From the NCBI GenBank assembly GCA_013397865.1, contig VZTI01003270.1:130984-194983 (forward strand): DNA of 64,000 nucleotides. The letters run 5' to 3'. The position numbers and the translations under genes are program-made. Under the pieces are notes generated by a model. It saw only the letters and a list, made by a program, of their open reading frames with translations. It made no database searches and was not told where the DNA came from. Positions 22,844 through 34,000 of the stretch are shown here, one piece after another; within the stretch, counting starts at the first letter, position 1; every line of letters begins with the position of its first letter. The DNA is from Struthidea cinerea. Taxonomy: Eukaryota > Chordata > Aves > Passeriformes > Corcoracidae.

Positions 22844-23062
22844 ATGGCAGTGAAAAGAGCGGGAAGAAATCCTTGTCCTTGCGAGATGCCATTTACAAGT
22901 TTAAACTCGGTTGTGGCAGTAGCGGCTGTGCCAGCGGCAGGGGGCGCTCCAGGATTTCCAGAGCCTCACTCTCTGTTTTCCAAAGCCAATAACGTCAGGA
23001 GGTGTTTCCCCTCTTCTGTCGAAGCCCGGAGCAAATGCCCCTTTTTCCGCATTGAATTCTAA
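22844..23062. promoter_or_regulatory. Small CpG-rich patch in AT-rich intergenic DNA
   Basis: About 220 bp are much richer in CG dinucleotides (GAGCGG, TTGCGAG, GTAGCGGC, AACGTCAGG, GTCGAAGCCCGG, TTTCCGC) than the surrounding kilobases, which are nearly CpG-free. This suggests an unmethylated regulatory element. A frame of 72 codons crosses it but shows no protein features. There is no TATA box or other promoter hallmark that I can defend. Confidence 0.4.
22934..22948 (+). promoter_or_regulatory. CTCF-like binding motif
   Basis: GCGGCAGGGGGCGCT agrees with the CTCF core CCASYAGRKGGCRSY at 13 of 15 positions. The whole AGGGGGCGCT half is intact; the mismatches are at positions 1 and 3. It sits in the middle of the CpG-rich patch. 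Confidence 0.45.
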
Positions 23063-26000
23063 GGGAGGGATGTTTAATGTCTCATGTTCGCTCTGGTCTG
23101 TGTAACTTTCCCTGGGAGAAAAGCAATTCGATAATTGTGGAGAATTGTGATGTGTAATTGTCATACTTTCTCCCCTGTTATACATCTGTGTAATTAATCA
23201 TGGTGTTTTTTCTAGTATATGTATGACTGGATGTCAACATATGGATTTAAGCAGGTAGAAGATTTTCAGTCAAGTCCAATAAGTATTAAACTAATGCACA
23301 AATGTCCAGAATATTTTTGTCTGTTAGGGTTAGCATAGCTACTGTCTGCAGCAGACTTTGTTCATAGCTCAGAGAGCTTCAGGAAACATCACATTTTGTC
23401 ATTGATGCAAGCAACAATGCAAATTATATAAAAATCTGTAGATATATTGTTTAATATCTATGAAATACATAAAGTATGTGAAAAGATTTTATTCCTTTAG
23501 TGGTGAGGTTTTGATTTGACATATATAGCAGCCACAGTGAATGGCAATTAAAATGGGAAAAAGAAAAAATCCAGAAAAGATTCCCCAAAAGCAGCTGCAG
23601 GTTTTATGGTAGTATTGCAATAACAATTTACAATAACCAAATAAGTATGGAAAAAGATTCCTTAGTGAGTGCATGTATTAGGGAAATATTTATGTCTTCA
23701 GTGTTAATATTCAGGGTTTGATCAATCAAAATACAAAAAAGGTGTGGCTTTTTTTTGTGCATGTGATTTTTTTTTTGTTTGTTTTGTTGTTGTTATTGGT
23801 TAAGCATTGATAATATAAAATACTCTTGGGCTGAAATGATGGAGAAAGTACTTTAAAAAAATTGCTATCTTTATTTTGTTAGTGACGTGACTTGTAACAA
23901 ACATATTTTGAATTAAGAATTTGGCTGTGTAATGCTAAACATGTAGTGAATCACTCACTCTGTTGCTTGAACACACACTGGTAATGTGTTTTCTGTTTGA
24001 TTCTCATATTTTCTCAATGCTAAGCTTACTTCACGGTAAAATATATTCCAATTCACCCAGTAATAGGTTCACTCTAAACACCTGGCCCCAGGAACTGTTG
24101 CAGAGCATGGGAGCAGAACTGGGGAATGTCACATCTCCAGCTCTTGAGATTGAACTATATTAAAACCTATCAGTGTTTCTCTGTAGAAAGCAAAATGAAA
24201 CCAAAACAAATTGAGCTGAAAATCAATGAAATTGTTCCTGTATTAAACAAAACTGGAGAGTATACTTTTTTTTTTTCTCTTAAATCCTCATCTCACACTC
24301 CTTTTTCCAACAAACACCCAGACTCTAAGCCGAAAGATATCTTTCCGTAAGGCTATAGAGATGGGGGAAGAAAACCCATCTGAGTTTAACAGGAGTTTTT
24401 TTAAAAGGGGGTTTTTTAAGTACTGGAGATTTAACCTGCTTTCAAATTTTTTTTTTTTTCTGATACTATTTGAATTACCTTTAAGAGGTCTGGTATTTCA
24501 AAGGATAGGCTATCAGCATTTTCTAAACCTAAAGGCCATTAAAATTCCTCACAGAGTAACTAGGTATGTGGTCACTCATAGGCAGGAGACATTACAAGCA
24601 AAGCAATATGTCTTTATATTACTTAATCCATAATCTTCCAGTGATTCATGCTCTAACTTTGTTACAGGGATCCTGAATTTAACTTCTGCTTTTAAAGAAG
24701 TGAATAGAAAGCAATAACAAAATTGGTTAGGACAGTTTTGTGTAATGGCAGAGGAACTGAACCAACATCTCAATTCCCTACTTGAGTATTGCATTTTCTG
24801 ATTAATGCAGGAAAAAAAATCAGTTCCTAGTCCTGATGTTGTCAGGTTGCCTGATATTTTAATTTTTTTTCTTAAAAGTGGGTGAAAATTCTAAAATTTC
24901 AGCTGAAAGAGCAAATCCAACTGTGAGTGTATTTGGACTCAGTTTGAATCTACCCTTAGGGTTGAATGGGAATCATGCCTTGCTTGCAAAAGCATCTCCT
25001 CTGCAGTGCCATCCAACAGCAAAACACTGCGGCCCTTGCAAAGAAGTCTCCATGTAGGCAGGAGCTCTTGCCTCGGGCAGTGCTGCAGAAAGTGATGATA
25101 GCGACACAGAAGTCGCTGACAGGCTGACACCGTGTATTAGTCTGTGGACAAACTGTTCGTGGTCAGACCATTGTGCAAGTCACTCAAGCCGTGTTCCATC
25201 CTTTGTTCCATGGGTGGGCTTGTGCGTGGAAGTGATTTAATTAAGGGCTTTTTACCTACCCACTGTTTTCTTAGGGTTGTTGAAAATAATTTCAGATGCT
25301 TTCCTAAGTATAACTGATTAGGTTAAATGGAAACTATTTTCTTGGAACTAGCAAAATTATGCCTTTCACTAATTTTTGCTGTTAAGTATTTGGTACCAAG
25401 GCTGTCATCTTTGACTGTAATCTGAGAACTCCAAACTGATGCTGGATTTTAGTTCCCTTTTTCTCTAAACTCTTAATTCCTGGCATCTATCCCAAAGCTC
25501 CTGCTATGGTCTCAGGATGAAGGCTTCTCTTTACAAGTCTTCCCTCTCAAACTACTCTTGTACTTTCACTTTGCTTTCTCTCTTGGAAGCACAAACTTAC
25601 CAACTTACTAAGGACATTCATTCTTCCTTCCTTGACTCTGCATCAGAGTCCCTTATATGGTCCTCTGAAAATGTTTTAAAGCCTCTCTTCCCTACTTACT
25701 GTGGCTTTTGGATAAAACACAATGAAGAGGAATAAAATATGTTGAAATTTTATGCTTAAACTGGTTATCAAAATATAATGAAATAATTAAGTAGTTGAGC
25801 TCATGCTTTTGTGGAGACTGCTGGAGTGACCAATGCCTCTCTGTCTTGAGGGTGAACTATAGGACGTATGAGTCCGTCATTGACCTTCCTTTGTGTGAAA
25901 TGTGTCTTCTTTGTCTAATACTTTAATGTGTATATTGTATATGTTTTGACAGACAATAGAAAGTAAGTCAGACATCTGTGCCCAAGAAAATGATGGAGAA

Positions 26001-27666
26001 AAGGATTAATTTTCAAAATGATTTGTGGTTAGTTTCCCCAAAGATAAAAATGCTATAAACATAAATAAACCTCAGAAACTCAGTGAAAGCTTCTGGATTT
26101 CTTTGGTTGTTTGTTTCATGTCCATTGAAATGCTTTTAAGCAACATTTGCTGTTGCGATCTCTGCATGTCACTTCCTTTAGGTTTTAACTACCCAGGCAC
26201 TTCAAGCAGAATCAACAGATGCAGTGGACTAAGATTAGTATTAATTCACAAGTGTAAGTGTTGTTCCTGAGACTAATAAGAAGCTATTTCAATTCCTTTA
26301 ATACTCATTTTTTTACACGTGGCTGCTGCTACGATGCTTCTGTATTTGTTATCTTCCAGTCAACTATTTCTATTTTAGAAATCCATAGTTAAATAAACTC
26401 ATGGGCTAACTGCAATACTTAATTCTGTGTCCAGCCACCTCTTTTTTTATGGTATTCACCTTATTAACTTTCACTGTTCTTCAGAACAACATGCTTTAAT
26501 TCAAATACAACATGTTTTTGTACTTGAATTATTGATTCGCTAAATCCCTAGATGAGTTAAAATCATCAGGAAGTCTGTGTAGGTATGATTTCTGCATTGT
26601 TAAAGAAAAGACAGATGTGATCCTTATATATATTTGTAATTTTAAATGAGAAACAAAGCTATTTTTTCTTCACTTACATCACTGTTTTAAAGACTGAAGA
26701 AAAATAGGTTTATTGATCTACATGTCTAGGCTTGAAGCGTGTCCAAGAGGTGAAAAAATCCTTAAAGTAAATAGAGAAGTTTTGCTACTTCAAATATACG
26801 AAGGTATTGTGGGTTCATGTCCTACTTACTGAAATTTCATAAATATGAAATTTTAGAACAAAAATTAACAACATAGAGAAATCAGTAATTTTCAGCCCAA
26901 TTAATAGAAATTATGGCACGCTTCTGGTGTCCTATGCCAATCTTATTGAGTCTTCACTAAGCCCTCGTATTCCCCTGCAATCTGTTTTATTCTTTGTGCC
27001 AGGTATGTGTGCTTTAATAGCATTGGGATGGTGTTTTAGTTTGAACAGCCTGCCCTCAGCCTGAAAGGGAATATGGTAATGTCTTTCACATGGGAAGAGT
27101 CACAGCTGCTTGTATTAACTGTAAATAACACCCAGATGAAGATGAAAACAAGTAAAGAAAGGTTTTCTCTCCCCACAACCCCTTGTTTCTCTGCAGTTAG
27201 GTGGCTGGGATCTTATCAGCTGGTGTTGCTTTTATCTCCTGGTTTTGTCCATGGGGGAAAGAGGGTGGAGAACTCCCCACCTCTAGTATGGCAGAACTAG
27301 GCTTCTGCTTTCCCTTGGTCTGATGATTTTGCCTTTTTGTGGTGGGATCCCTGCTAATGCTGCAATGCTTTCATGTTAGATGGAATGAAAAGAGGTATGT
27401 GATGGTCTTTTTCTTAATTTTTGTGGTATCTATGTGGTTTATTTGCTTTTGTTCAAGCTGCAGTCCTAGAGGTAAATGGAAGTTTTACTTCTGACTTTGA
27501 AATGCTTTTATTTAAAGAGAAAAACAAATTCTTATAGCCTTAAAGAAAAACTTGAAATGGTAACTGCAATATGCTATATGGATACTATATCGTGGATCTA
27601 TTTTCCTAAGACTAATTAGTGATGTTTTTATAAAATATGCTATGAAAAGTTTCAAATTCACACACA
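23063..27666. other. Intergenic stretch
   Basis: No recognised gene or repeat family. Poly-T runs occur near 23750-23780 and 24440-24460. Short open frames here have no recognised domains. Confidence 0.55.
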
Positions 27667-27708
27667 GGATCACAGAATACTCTGAGTTGGAAGGCTCTCA
27701 AAATTGGG
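27667..27708 (-). mobile_element. CR1 LINE 3'-end stub
   Basis: GGATCACAGAATACTCTGAG then TTGGAAGGCTCTC is the reverse complement of a CR1 3' terminus (CCTTCCAACTCAGAGTATTC then TGTGATCC). It appears to be the same subfamily as the copy at the right end of the window. Only some 40 bp are recognisable. Confidence 0.65.
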
Positions 27709-29588
27709 TAAATAACCCTTGAAACTGGGATATAGAACTGATGCAAAGGCCTGGAACTTCAGGTTCAAGTATACATATTGCTTTGTTTCTGCTTTCCAAC
27801 AGGGACCCAAGAAGTTGCCTTAACACACGTCAAAACAGACTTCATCAAAATTTATTTCTGTTCATTCTCCTAAGCAGTTTTTACTGTCAACGTTTCTGAA
27901 ACTCTCAGCCACTCATTCTCTGCAACCTCACACCATCAGTGGCACTACAAAATGCTGCCATCTGGATTTCAGAGGGTCTTCATAACTGCTGAGTTACAAA
28001 TCCTCTGCACTTCAGTGGTGTCCAGGTCAAGAATTTGGTTCTGCCTCCAGCAATGCTGGTCATAAACAGGTTGTAAACTATATCAATCTAAATAATTTAA
28101 GGAAGTTGTCAAGTATATCAGAGCAGGGCTAATCCTTAAATCTAGCTAAAACCAAAAGCATGATAAAAGTGGTGCAAATACTGATTATGGCTTGATTGGT
28201 GCTAAACCATACAGCACTGCTGTCCTCAGAGGTGTCCTGAATGAGGAGTTCAGCTGTACAGAACGATGACTGTTTATGACTTTCAGTGCAATCCTGGGAG
28301 ATGGAGGATGCATGGCAAATCATTATTTAGTACCTCTGAGCTCAGTGTCTGGTCCCCATGTGTTTAGGAGATTTGAGCACAGGTTATTCAGCTTAAGAAA
28401 AGGGACTATAATTCTTTAACGGAATGGCAGCCCTGGCTTTTTATAAATTGCTGAAAACATTCATATCAGGAAAACAGTGAATCTGTTATGAATAAATGTA
28501 TAACGAACAGAAGGTGCTCAGGCTTTTTTAGCTAGTAAGGATGAGAAATCAGTAAACACATGAATAAGGTGATTGCAGAGCATCCTGTAGATGAGGTTGC
28601 AGAAATCCAGCTGAAATGTTCCTTATTTTAATTTTGTCCTGTAACACCAGATATTTCTTACCAAAGGTAAATGCTTTAGTTCATGTCACTAACTGCCTTA
28701 GGTTTTAAATCCACATTTATGTAATAATTTTCCCTCTTCCCATCTAAAGGAAAAAAAGGTATTAATAATGGCCTTCTCTAGATAAGAAAACTATAGAGGA
28801 GTTATTTTTTGTGCTTCCTTCCCCTAAAGGAGGGGGGAGGAAAGAATTAAATTGGTTCCAAATACTCTGTCTGAAATGCTGTACCTATTCTTACAACAAG
28901 CTTCCTAAAATGATCTATTTTAGCTTTATCTTTTGTATATATAGTTTTTCTCACTCAGAATAAAAAGATTAGGAGTTATTTCTTGTAATTTTGTTTTATT
29001 TAATTCTATTCTCAAGGCTTCTGCTATTACTATGGGTTTTTTGATGCTTCAGAGGAAAAATGATGTCACACTGCTGTGATAGAACTTGTGATTTGACAGT
29101 TCTTCCTTTGTGCCCCATGAGGCAGAAGAGAACAGAATGAAAGTGCTTATTCCCGTTTCATTGCACATAGGTGCACAGGAAAGGCAGGCAGCCATTGCTG
29201 CATGCAAAGCAATCTGCTGCACCTTGCCCATCAAGGAATAATCTCTGTATCCTCCTTCTACGTTCTATGGATGTTACTTATGCACAATGGCTCCTAAACC
29301 TCCTGACTGTGTCTTTGTACCCGATTCAATGCCTAGGGGCTGGCCCTTATGTTTCAAAAATATTTCCTGCATGAATGATGATGTGAAGAGAACACTGTGA
29401 CTACTTTATTTTTCCCTAGCACTTACATATACTTAAGTCTCTTAAAAAATTAGCTCTGAGAAAACTAACCAAAGTTGGCTCAATAAAAAGGTAACAAAAG
29501 GCATTACTTCTCTAAAACAGAGGAGATTGTACAGATGGGAAGCAGTGCTGTTGATTAATTCACTGCTTAAACAGGACTGTGAGGTGTG
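27709..29588. other. Intergenic stretch
   Basis: No recognised gene or repeat. Open frames of about 60 codons (28129-28323, 29049-29234, 29171-29374) overlap on both strands and look like chance. Confidence 0.55.
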
Positions 29589-29652
29589 TTTTTTTTTTTT
29601 TTTTTTTTCCCCATGTGGGGTTTTNNNNNNNNNNNNNNNNNNNNNNNNNNNN
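29589..29652. other. Poly-T tract and 28-base assembly gap
   Basis: A run of 20 T (29589-29608) is followed after 16 bases by 28 N (29625-29652) and more T. The gap most likely marks a homopolymer region the assembly could not resolve; the run of N may not reflect the true length. Confidence 0.95.
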
Positions 29653-30027
29653 TTTTTTCCACCAGTTGGGTTTTGGATATTTCACCTGTCACTAAAATAC
29701 TAGCTGAACTCTTAACATTTCTTGAGGTATTTTGCCTGTTTTATAGCCTGGAGTCAGAGGTGTAGGTATCTGTTGTCTACATCTTTCTAGACCTTCATTG
29801 CCCTACTGACTTGTGCAAGGTCTCACTGAATAATGGGTGATAACCTGGGGAGTTCATTCTGGGATCTTCTGAACTACAGCTCAGAGAGCAACTTTCTGAA
29901 CTATTCATCTTTCTGTGGTAAAAGGGGTTTATAATTGACAATGTAAGTATTGAAACAGTCCTAAAAATAAAGATCATTTTTTCAAAATTCATACTTTAAA
30001 AAGAAAATCTACCTGATATTTCAAAGG

Positions 30028-30987
30028 TGGAAGTGGTTTGGTGCATTGGGTTTGCGTGGCCAAGCTTTGGTAGCAGGAGGGGCTACAGGGGTGGCTTCTG
30101 TGAGAAGCTGCCAGAAGCTTCCTTCATGGAACAACTCTGCAGACAAAGGTCAGTGGAGGAGAAAGGGACAGGTTCTGCCTGTTCAGGCACTGGAGCAGAG
30201 ATTCCTCTGCAGGCTTTGGTGCAGACCATGGTGATGCAGCTGTGCCCGTGCAGCCCCTGGAGGTCAGTGGGAGTGCAAAGATCCACCTGCAGCCCATGGA
30301 GGAGCCCATGCCAGAGCAGATGGATGCCTGAGAGGAGGCTGTGACCCCATGGGAGACCCATGCTGGAGCAGGGTCCTCCAGCGACCTGCAGACCTGTGAG
30401 AGAGGAGCCCACACTGGAGCAGGTTTCCTGGTAGGACTTGTGACTCCATAGGGGACCCATGCTGGAGCAGGCTGTGCCTGAAGGACTGCATCCCATGGAA
30501 AAGTGACCCACATTGGGGCAGTTTGTGGAGAACTGTTGCTGATGAGATGGACTCATGTTGGAGAAGTTCATTGAGAGCTGTCTCCTGTGGGAGGGACCCC
30601 ACGCTGGAGCAGGGGAAAGACTCCTCTCCCTGAGCAGTGGGAGAAACAACAGGGAATGAACTGACCATAACCCCATTCCTTGTCTCCCTGCACTGCTGGA
30701 GGGGAGGAGGTAGAACTGGGAAGGAACGGGGGATGAGTGTCAGGGAGAAAGTGCTTTTAAGGGCTTATTTTACTTCTCATTATCCTGCTCTGATTTTGTT
30801 AGTGATAAATTCAGTTAATATCCCGGATTCAAGTCTGTTTTGCCTGTGACGGAGTTTGCTGAGTGATCTTTCCTGGTCCTGAACTCATGAATCTTTTGTT
30901 ATATTTTCTCTCCTGTCCTGCTATGGAGGAGAGTGATAGAGAGGCTTTGGTGGGTATCCGGCATCCAGCCAGGGTCAGCCCACTGCA
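30028..30987 (+). mobile_element. Endogenous retrovirus LTR (solo, avian type)
   Basis: A GC-rich block of about 960 bp stands out sharply from the AT-rich flanks. It opens near TGGAAGTGGTTTGGTGCATT, passes through GGCTTCTGTGAGAAGCTGCC, and contains a run of diverged units around CCCATGCTGGAGCAG spaced 45-53 bp. It then reads TCTGTTTTGCCTGTGACGGA and ends near GCCAGGGTCAGCCCACTGCA. I recognise this as a widespread avian ERV LTR type but do not assign a family name. A degenerate poly(A) signal (GATAAA, about 30804) lies where AATAAA is expected. No gag, pol or env flanks it, so it is solo. No convincing target-site duplication was found, so the termini are approximate. Confidence 0.8.
30302..30612 (+). 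repeat. Internal tandem units of the LTR
   Basis: Seven diverged copies of a unit with core GACCCATGCTGGAGCAG begin near 30302, 30355, 30405, 30454, 30505, 30550 and 30595. The spacing is 45-53 bp. The periodicity also explains the long stop-free frames on the opposite strand. Confidence 0.85.
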
Positions 30988-30989
30988 TT

Positions 30990-31024
30990 TGGAAAAGACC
31001 TGTAAGATAATCAAGTCGAACTGG
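30990..31024 (-). mobile_element. CR1 LINE stub abutting the LTR
   Basis: TTGGAAAAGACCTGTAAGAT followed by AATCAAGTCGAACTG matches the reverse complement of the CR1 3' UTR just inside its terminus. The terminal octamers expected to its left are absent, and the LTR ends directly there. Confidence 0.65.
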
Positions 31025-34000
31025 AAGACTAACTGCTCATCCAAGAGAGTACAGGTGCTAGAAATCGCAAAATATTAGAGTGAGACTGAGGTTGTCTGTC
31101 TCTATATTAATTTTTCTGTTTCTTTCGTGTAGTGTTATCTGTCACTAAGAAATAACTTTTACAAACAGAAAAAAATGTAATTTTTGCCAGGGTTTTCAGC
31201 AGCCTGCCACAAATTTTGTACAAAAGAAAAAAGAAACAGCTGTAACTAAAGTGTGTGCAAGCAATTTGCATTTGCTTAGTGATGCACTTTTCCAAGGCAG
31301 AGGAATGATGTTTGGGTTTTTTTATTACACAATTCCCCTGTAGTATTAAAGTAATTATTTAGGTTCCTGTAAGAGTTTGGCATTTTAACTTTCCTGTTTT
31401 AATCCCTTAGGCCAATATGGCACCTAAAAAAAATTTAAAAAATTCCCAGACTCTTTCATCATAATACTTTGATGATCCATTAAAGTCAAAACACAGACTT
31501 TATATTTTGTAATAGGAAAAAAGAAGTGTTTCACTGACAACATTTCCAATAAGACAAACCTAAATGAACAAAACATTCAAATCTAAACAGGTAACAGCTT
31601 ATAAAACAACTTCCAGGGAGCAAAAGGGGACCAAAAAGCTATTTGGCCACATCTAGCAGCTAGTAGTTTCAAAGCACCATTTCATTTGCCTCTTGCAAAT
31701 GTCTCAGAAAGTAAGCATCTGTAGTAGTTGTGTTCCTCCAGCAATCCCTGTGCCCTCTCCAGTGAAAGAGGAGAAACCTGTGTAGTTGTGATGCCACTGT
31801 TGCACTGCAGTGTAAATGGGTGCTGACTGCAGGTCGGTGGCTAAGGCAATATGCCAATTTGCTGTGAATGGTGACAGCTGGGCTCTGGCTGCTGCTTCTG
31901 GTTTTTTGGGTTTGTTTGGGTTTTTTTAGCTCTTGCTACGAGGACTGCAACTGCAAGGAGCAAAATACAGAATGAAGAGCTGCACATAGCAACAAAACAA
32001 ACTACCGTAACCATAGTTACCAGTTTGTTGCATCTGTAATTGTCATATTTCTACTATTTGGGGGTAAGAGTAGATGCATGTTAATGTATATCAAACTGAG
32101 ATCTTCACAGGGCTGTGAGGACTTTTCAGTTGCTATTATTAAAACTTTTCTGAATGTTCACAGAGAAATTCTACTAAGAACTGCTACAAAAATTAATATT
32201 GGTTGCAATTTTCTGTTATATAAAAGTCTTATAAGTCTGGAGAAGTTCCAGGAAATGGGAAGAAAAGCTAAGATCTCATCAGCACTTAAACAAAATAGAC
32301 AAAATAACCTCGGTAACTGGGCTGGTTGCCTGGACACCGCCACTAGACAAGGTGATTGAGACTGATACGGGATGCAATCAGACAGTAATGTTATCACAGC
32401 TAACGCCGATCAGCATGGTGCTATGGAAAGCAGGTTGCCCGTTGTATTTTCTGTTGAGTTAGATTGGAGGTGCTAAGTGAGACAGTCTTTGCTTACAATT
32501 CATGTATGACACATGGGGCTTGGATGCAATGTGAATTTATTGAAGCAACATATGTGCTGACAGCAGATATGAAACAAATTAGAATGATGTCGATGCATAT
32601 AAAAGCAAGATGTGGAAGCATCCAGTAATGTGGATATTTTTCAAATTCAGAGAATTCAAGTAGGACCTGTTCCTTTCATTTTAATGGGTATTTTGTTGTG
32701 GAAGCATAAAGTCATTGCTGGCTTAAAGGGGGCAGGAAGAAAATGACAAAAGCTGGCCCTGTGTGCTTCTGAAATGGACAGTGAAATGGACTTGAAAGCA
32801 GTGAGGTTTTGGGATGCAGTGTATTAGCAATAATAATTACTTAAGAGAGTATTTTTGGAGACTAAATACATGTGCTACACTGAAAAAGGCATCTCCAGGT
32901 ACATCTATAAACGCATTTATAAAAGCACCAGTGGCAAATATCTGATCAAATTTTCTCCTTATAAAGACATCAATATGTTATTGCTGTATGCAATGTGAAT
33001 TTCTTTTTTCCATGTGCATGGGCAGGCAAGTCACAGGACACCAGCATGATTAAGAATGCCTATATTCATTAGACAGTAATTAGTAGGTAACTGTTAATTG
33101 ACTCACACCTTCTCTCATAGTACCCTTTGTGGGCTAAGCCTAGCTGGATGCCCAGAGGCTGCCAGATTCCAGAGACCTTGTTTCCAGCAGGCACACAGAT
33201 ATCCCCGTGGCTTTATCTCCACCTGGTCTGGTTTGCATAGCTCCTCACAGATGCTGGTATGTGCTAGTGGCCTTGTACAGGTTGAGCTGAACCTTGTGGC
33301 CTGATTTCTTCAGTCCTTGCAGATTCGGTGGGACCATCAGTCTCCGGAGCTTATCAGTCTTTGGGAGATGGTCACACACTGCCTTCCTGCAGAAGTGATG
33401 GAAATGTGAGTTATTTGTTTTCCATAGCCTTCAGCTGCACCTTGTGCTTCGCCTCTTTCTGAAAATATAACACCATTTTTCTATACAACTTTTATTGTGT
33501 TTAGAAAGACTTGAAAACAAAAAAAACACCTCTGCTGCCCAAAGCTTAATTGATGCTTTCCAGAAAAAAATTCCCAGTTTTCTTGTGACTTTTGCCAAAC
33601 AGCAGTAAAAATTCATGTATGCTGCTGACAAATCGGAGATGTAATTTATTTAGTTACATTTGTGCAAGGAGGTGCAAAAGCTTTCAGATATATTGAAGCC
33701 ATAGTAGAGACAAAATTTTTCCATTTCAGAGAATGAGCAAAAATAACTTTGCAGAAAGAAAAGCTGTGTGCTTACTGAAACTGTTGACTCATTCTTTAAG
33801 GGAAGACATCTCAGTTATAAGTTACCTGTCAGTCCTTCCACTCTGTGGTCTGTTCGTTTGGGGTTTTTTTAATGTTTAAATTTTGTTTCAGATTCTCAGT
33901 CTTGTCTCAAAACTGTGTTTTGAGTGATTACTAGCTGTACTGTGCCAAATCATGATAATCCATCAAAAGCTATGTGGAAAAGGTTGGTCATATCCTACAT

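Noticed and set aside
22844..23062. 72-codon frame across the CpG patch as a gene
   Set aside because: No domain, no splice or poly(A) context; the opposite strand is also open, as expected for stop-poor GC-rich DNA.
30083..30676. 197-, 134- and 129-codon - strand frames as protein-coding genes
   Set aside because: They lie wholly within the LTR, are open in several phases at once, and their residues follow the repeated LTR unit.
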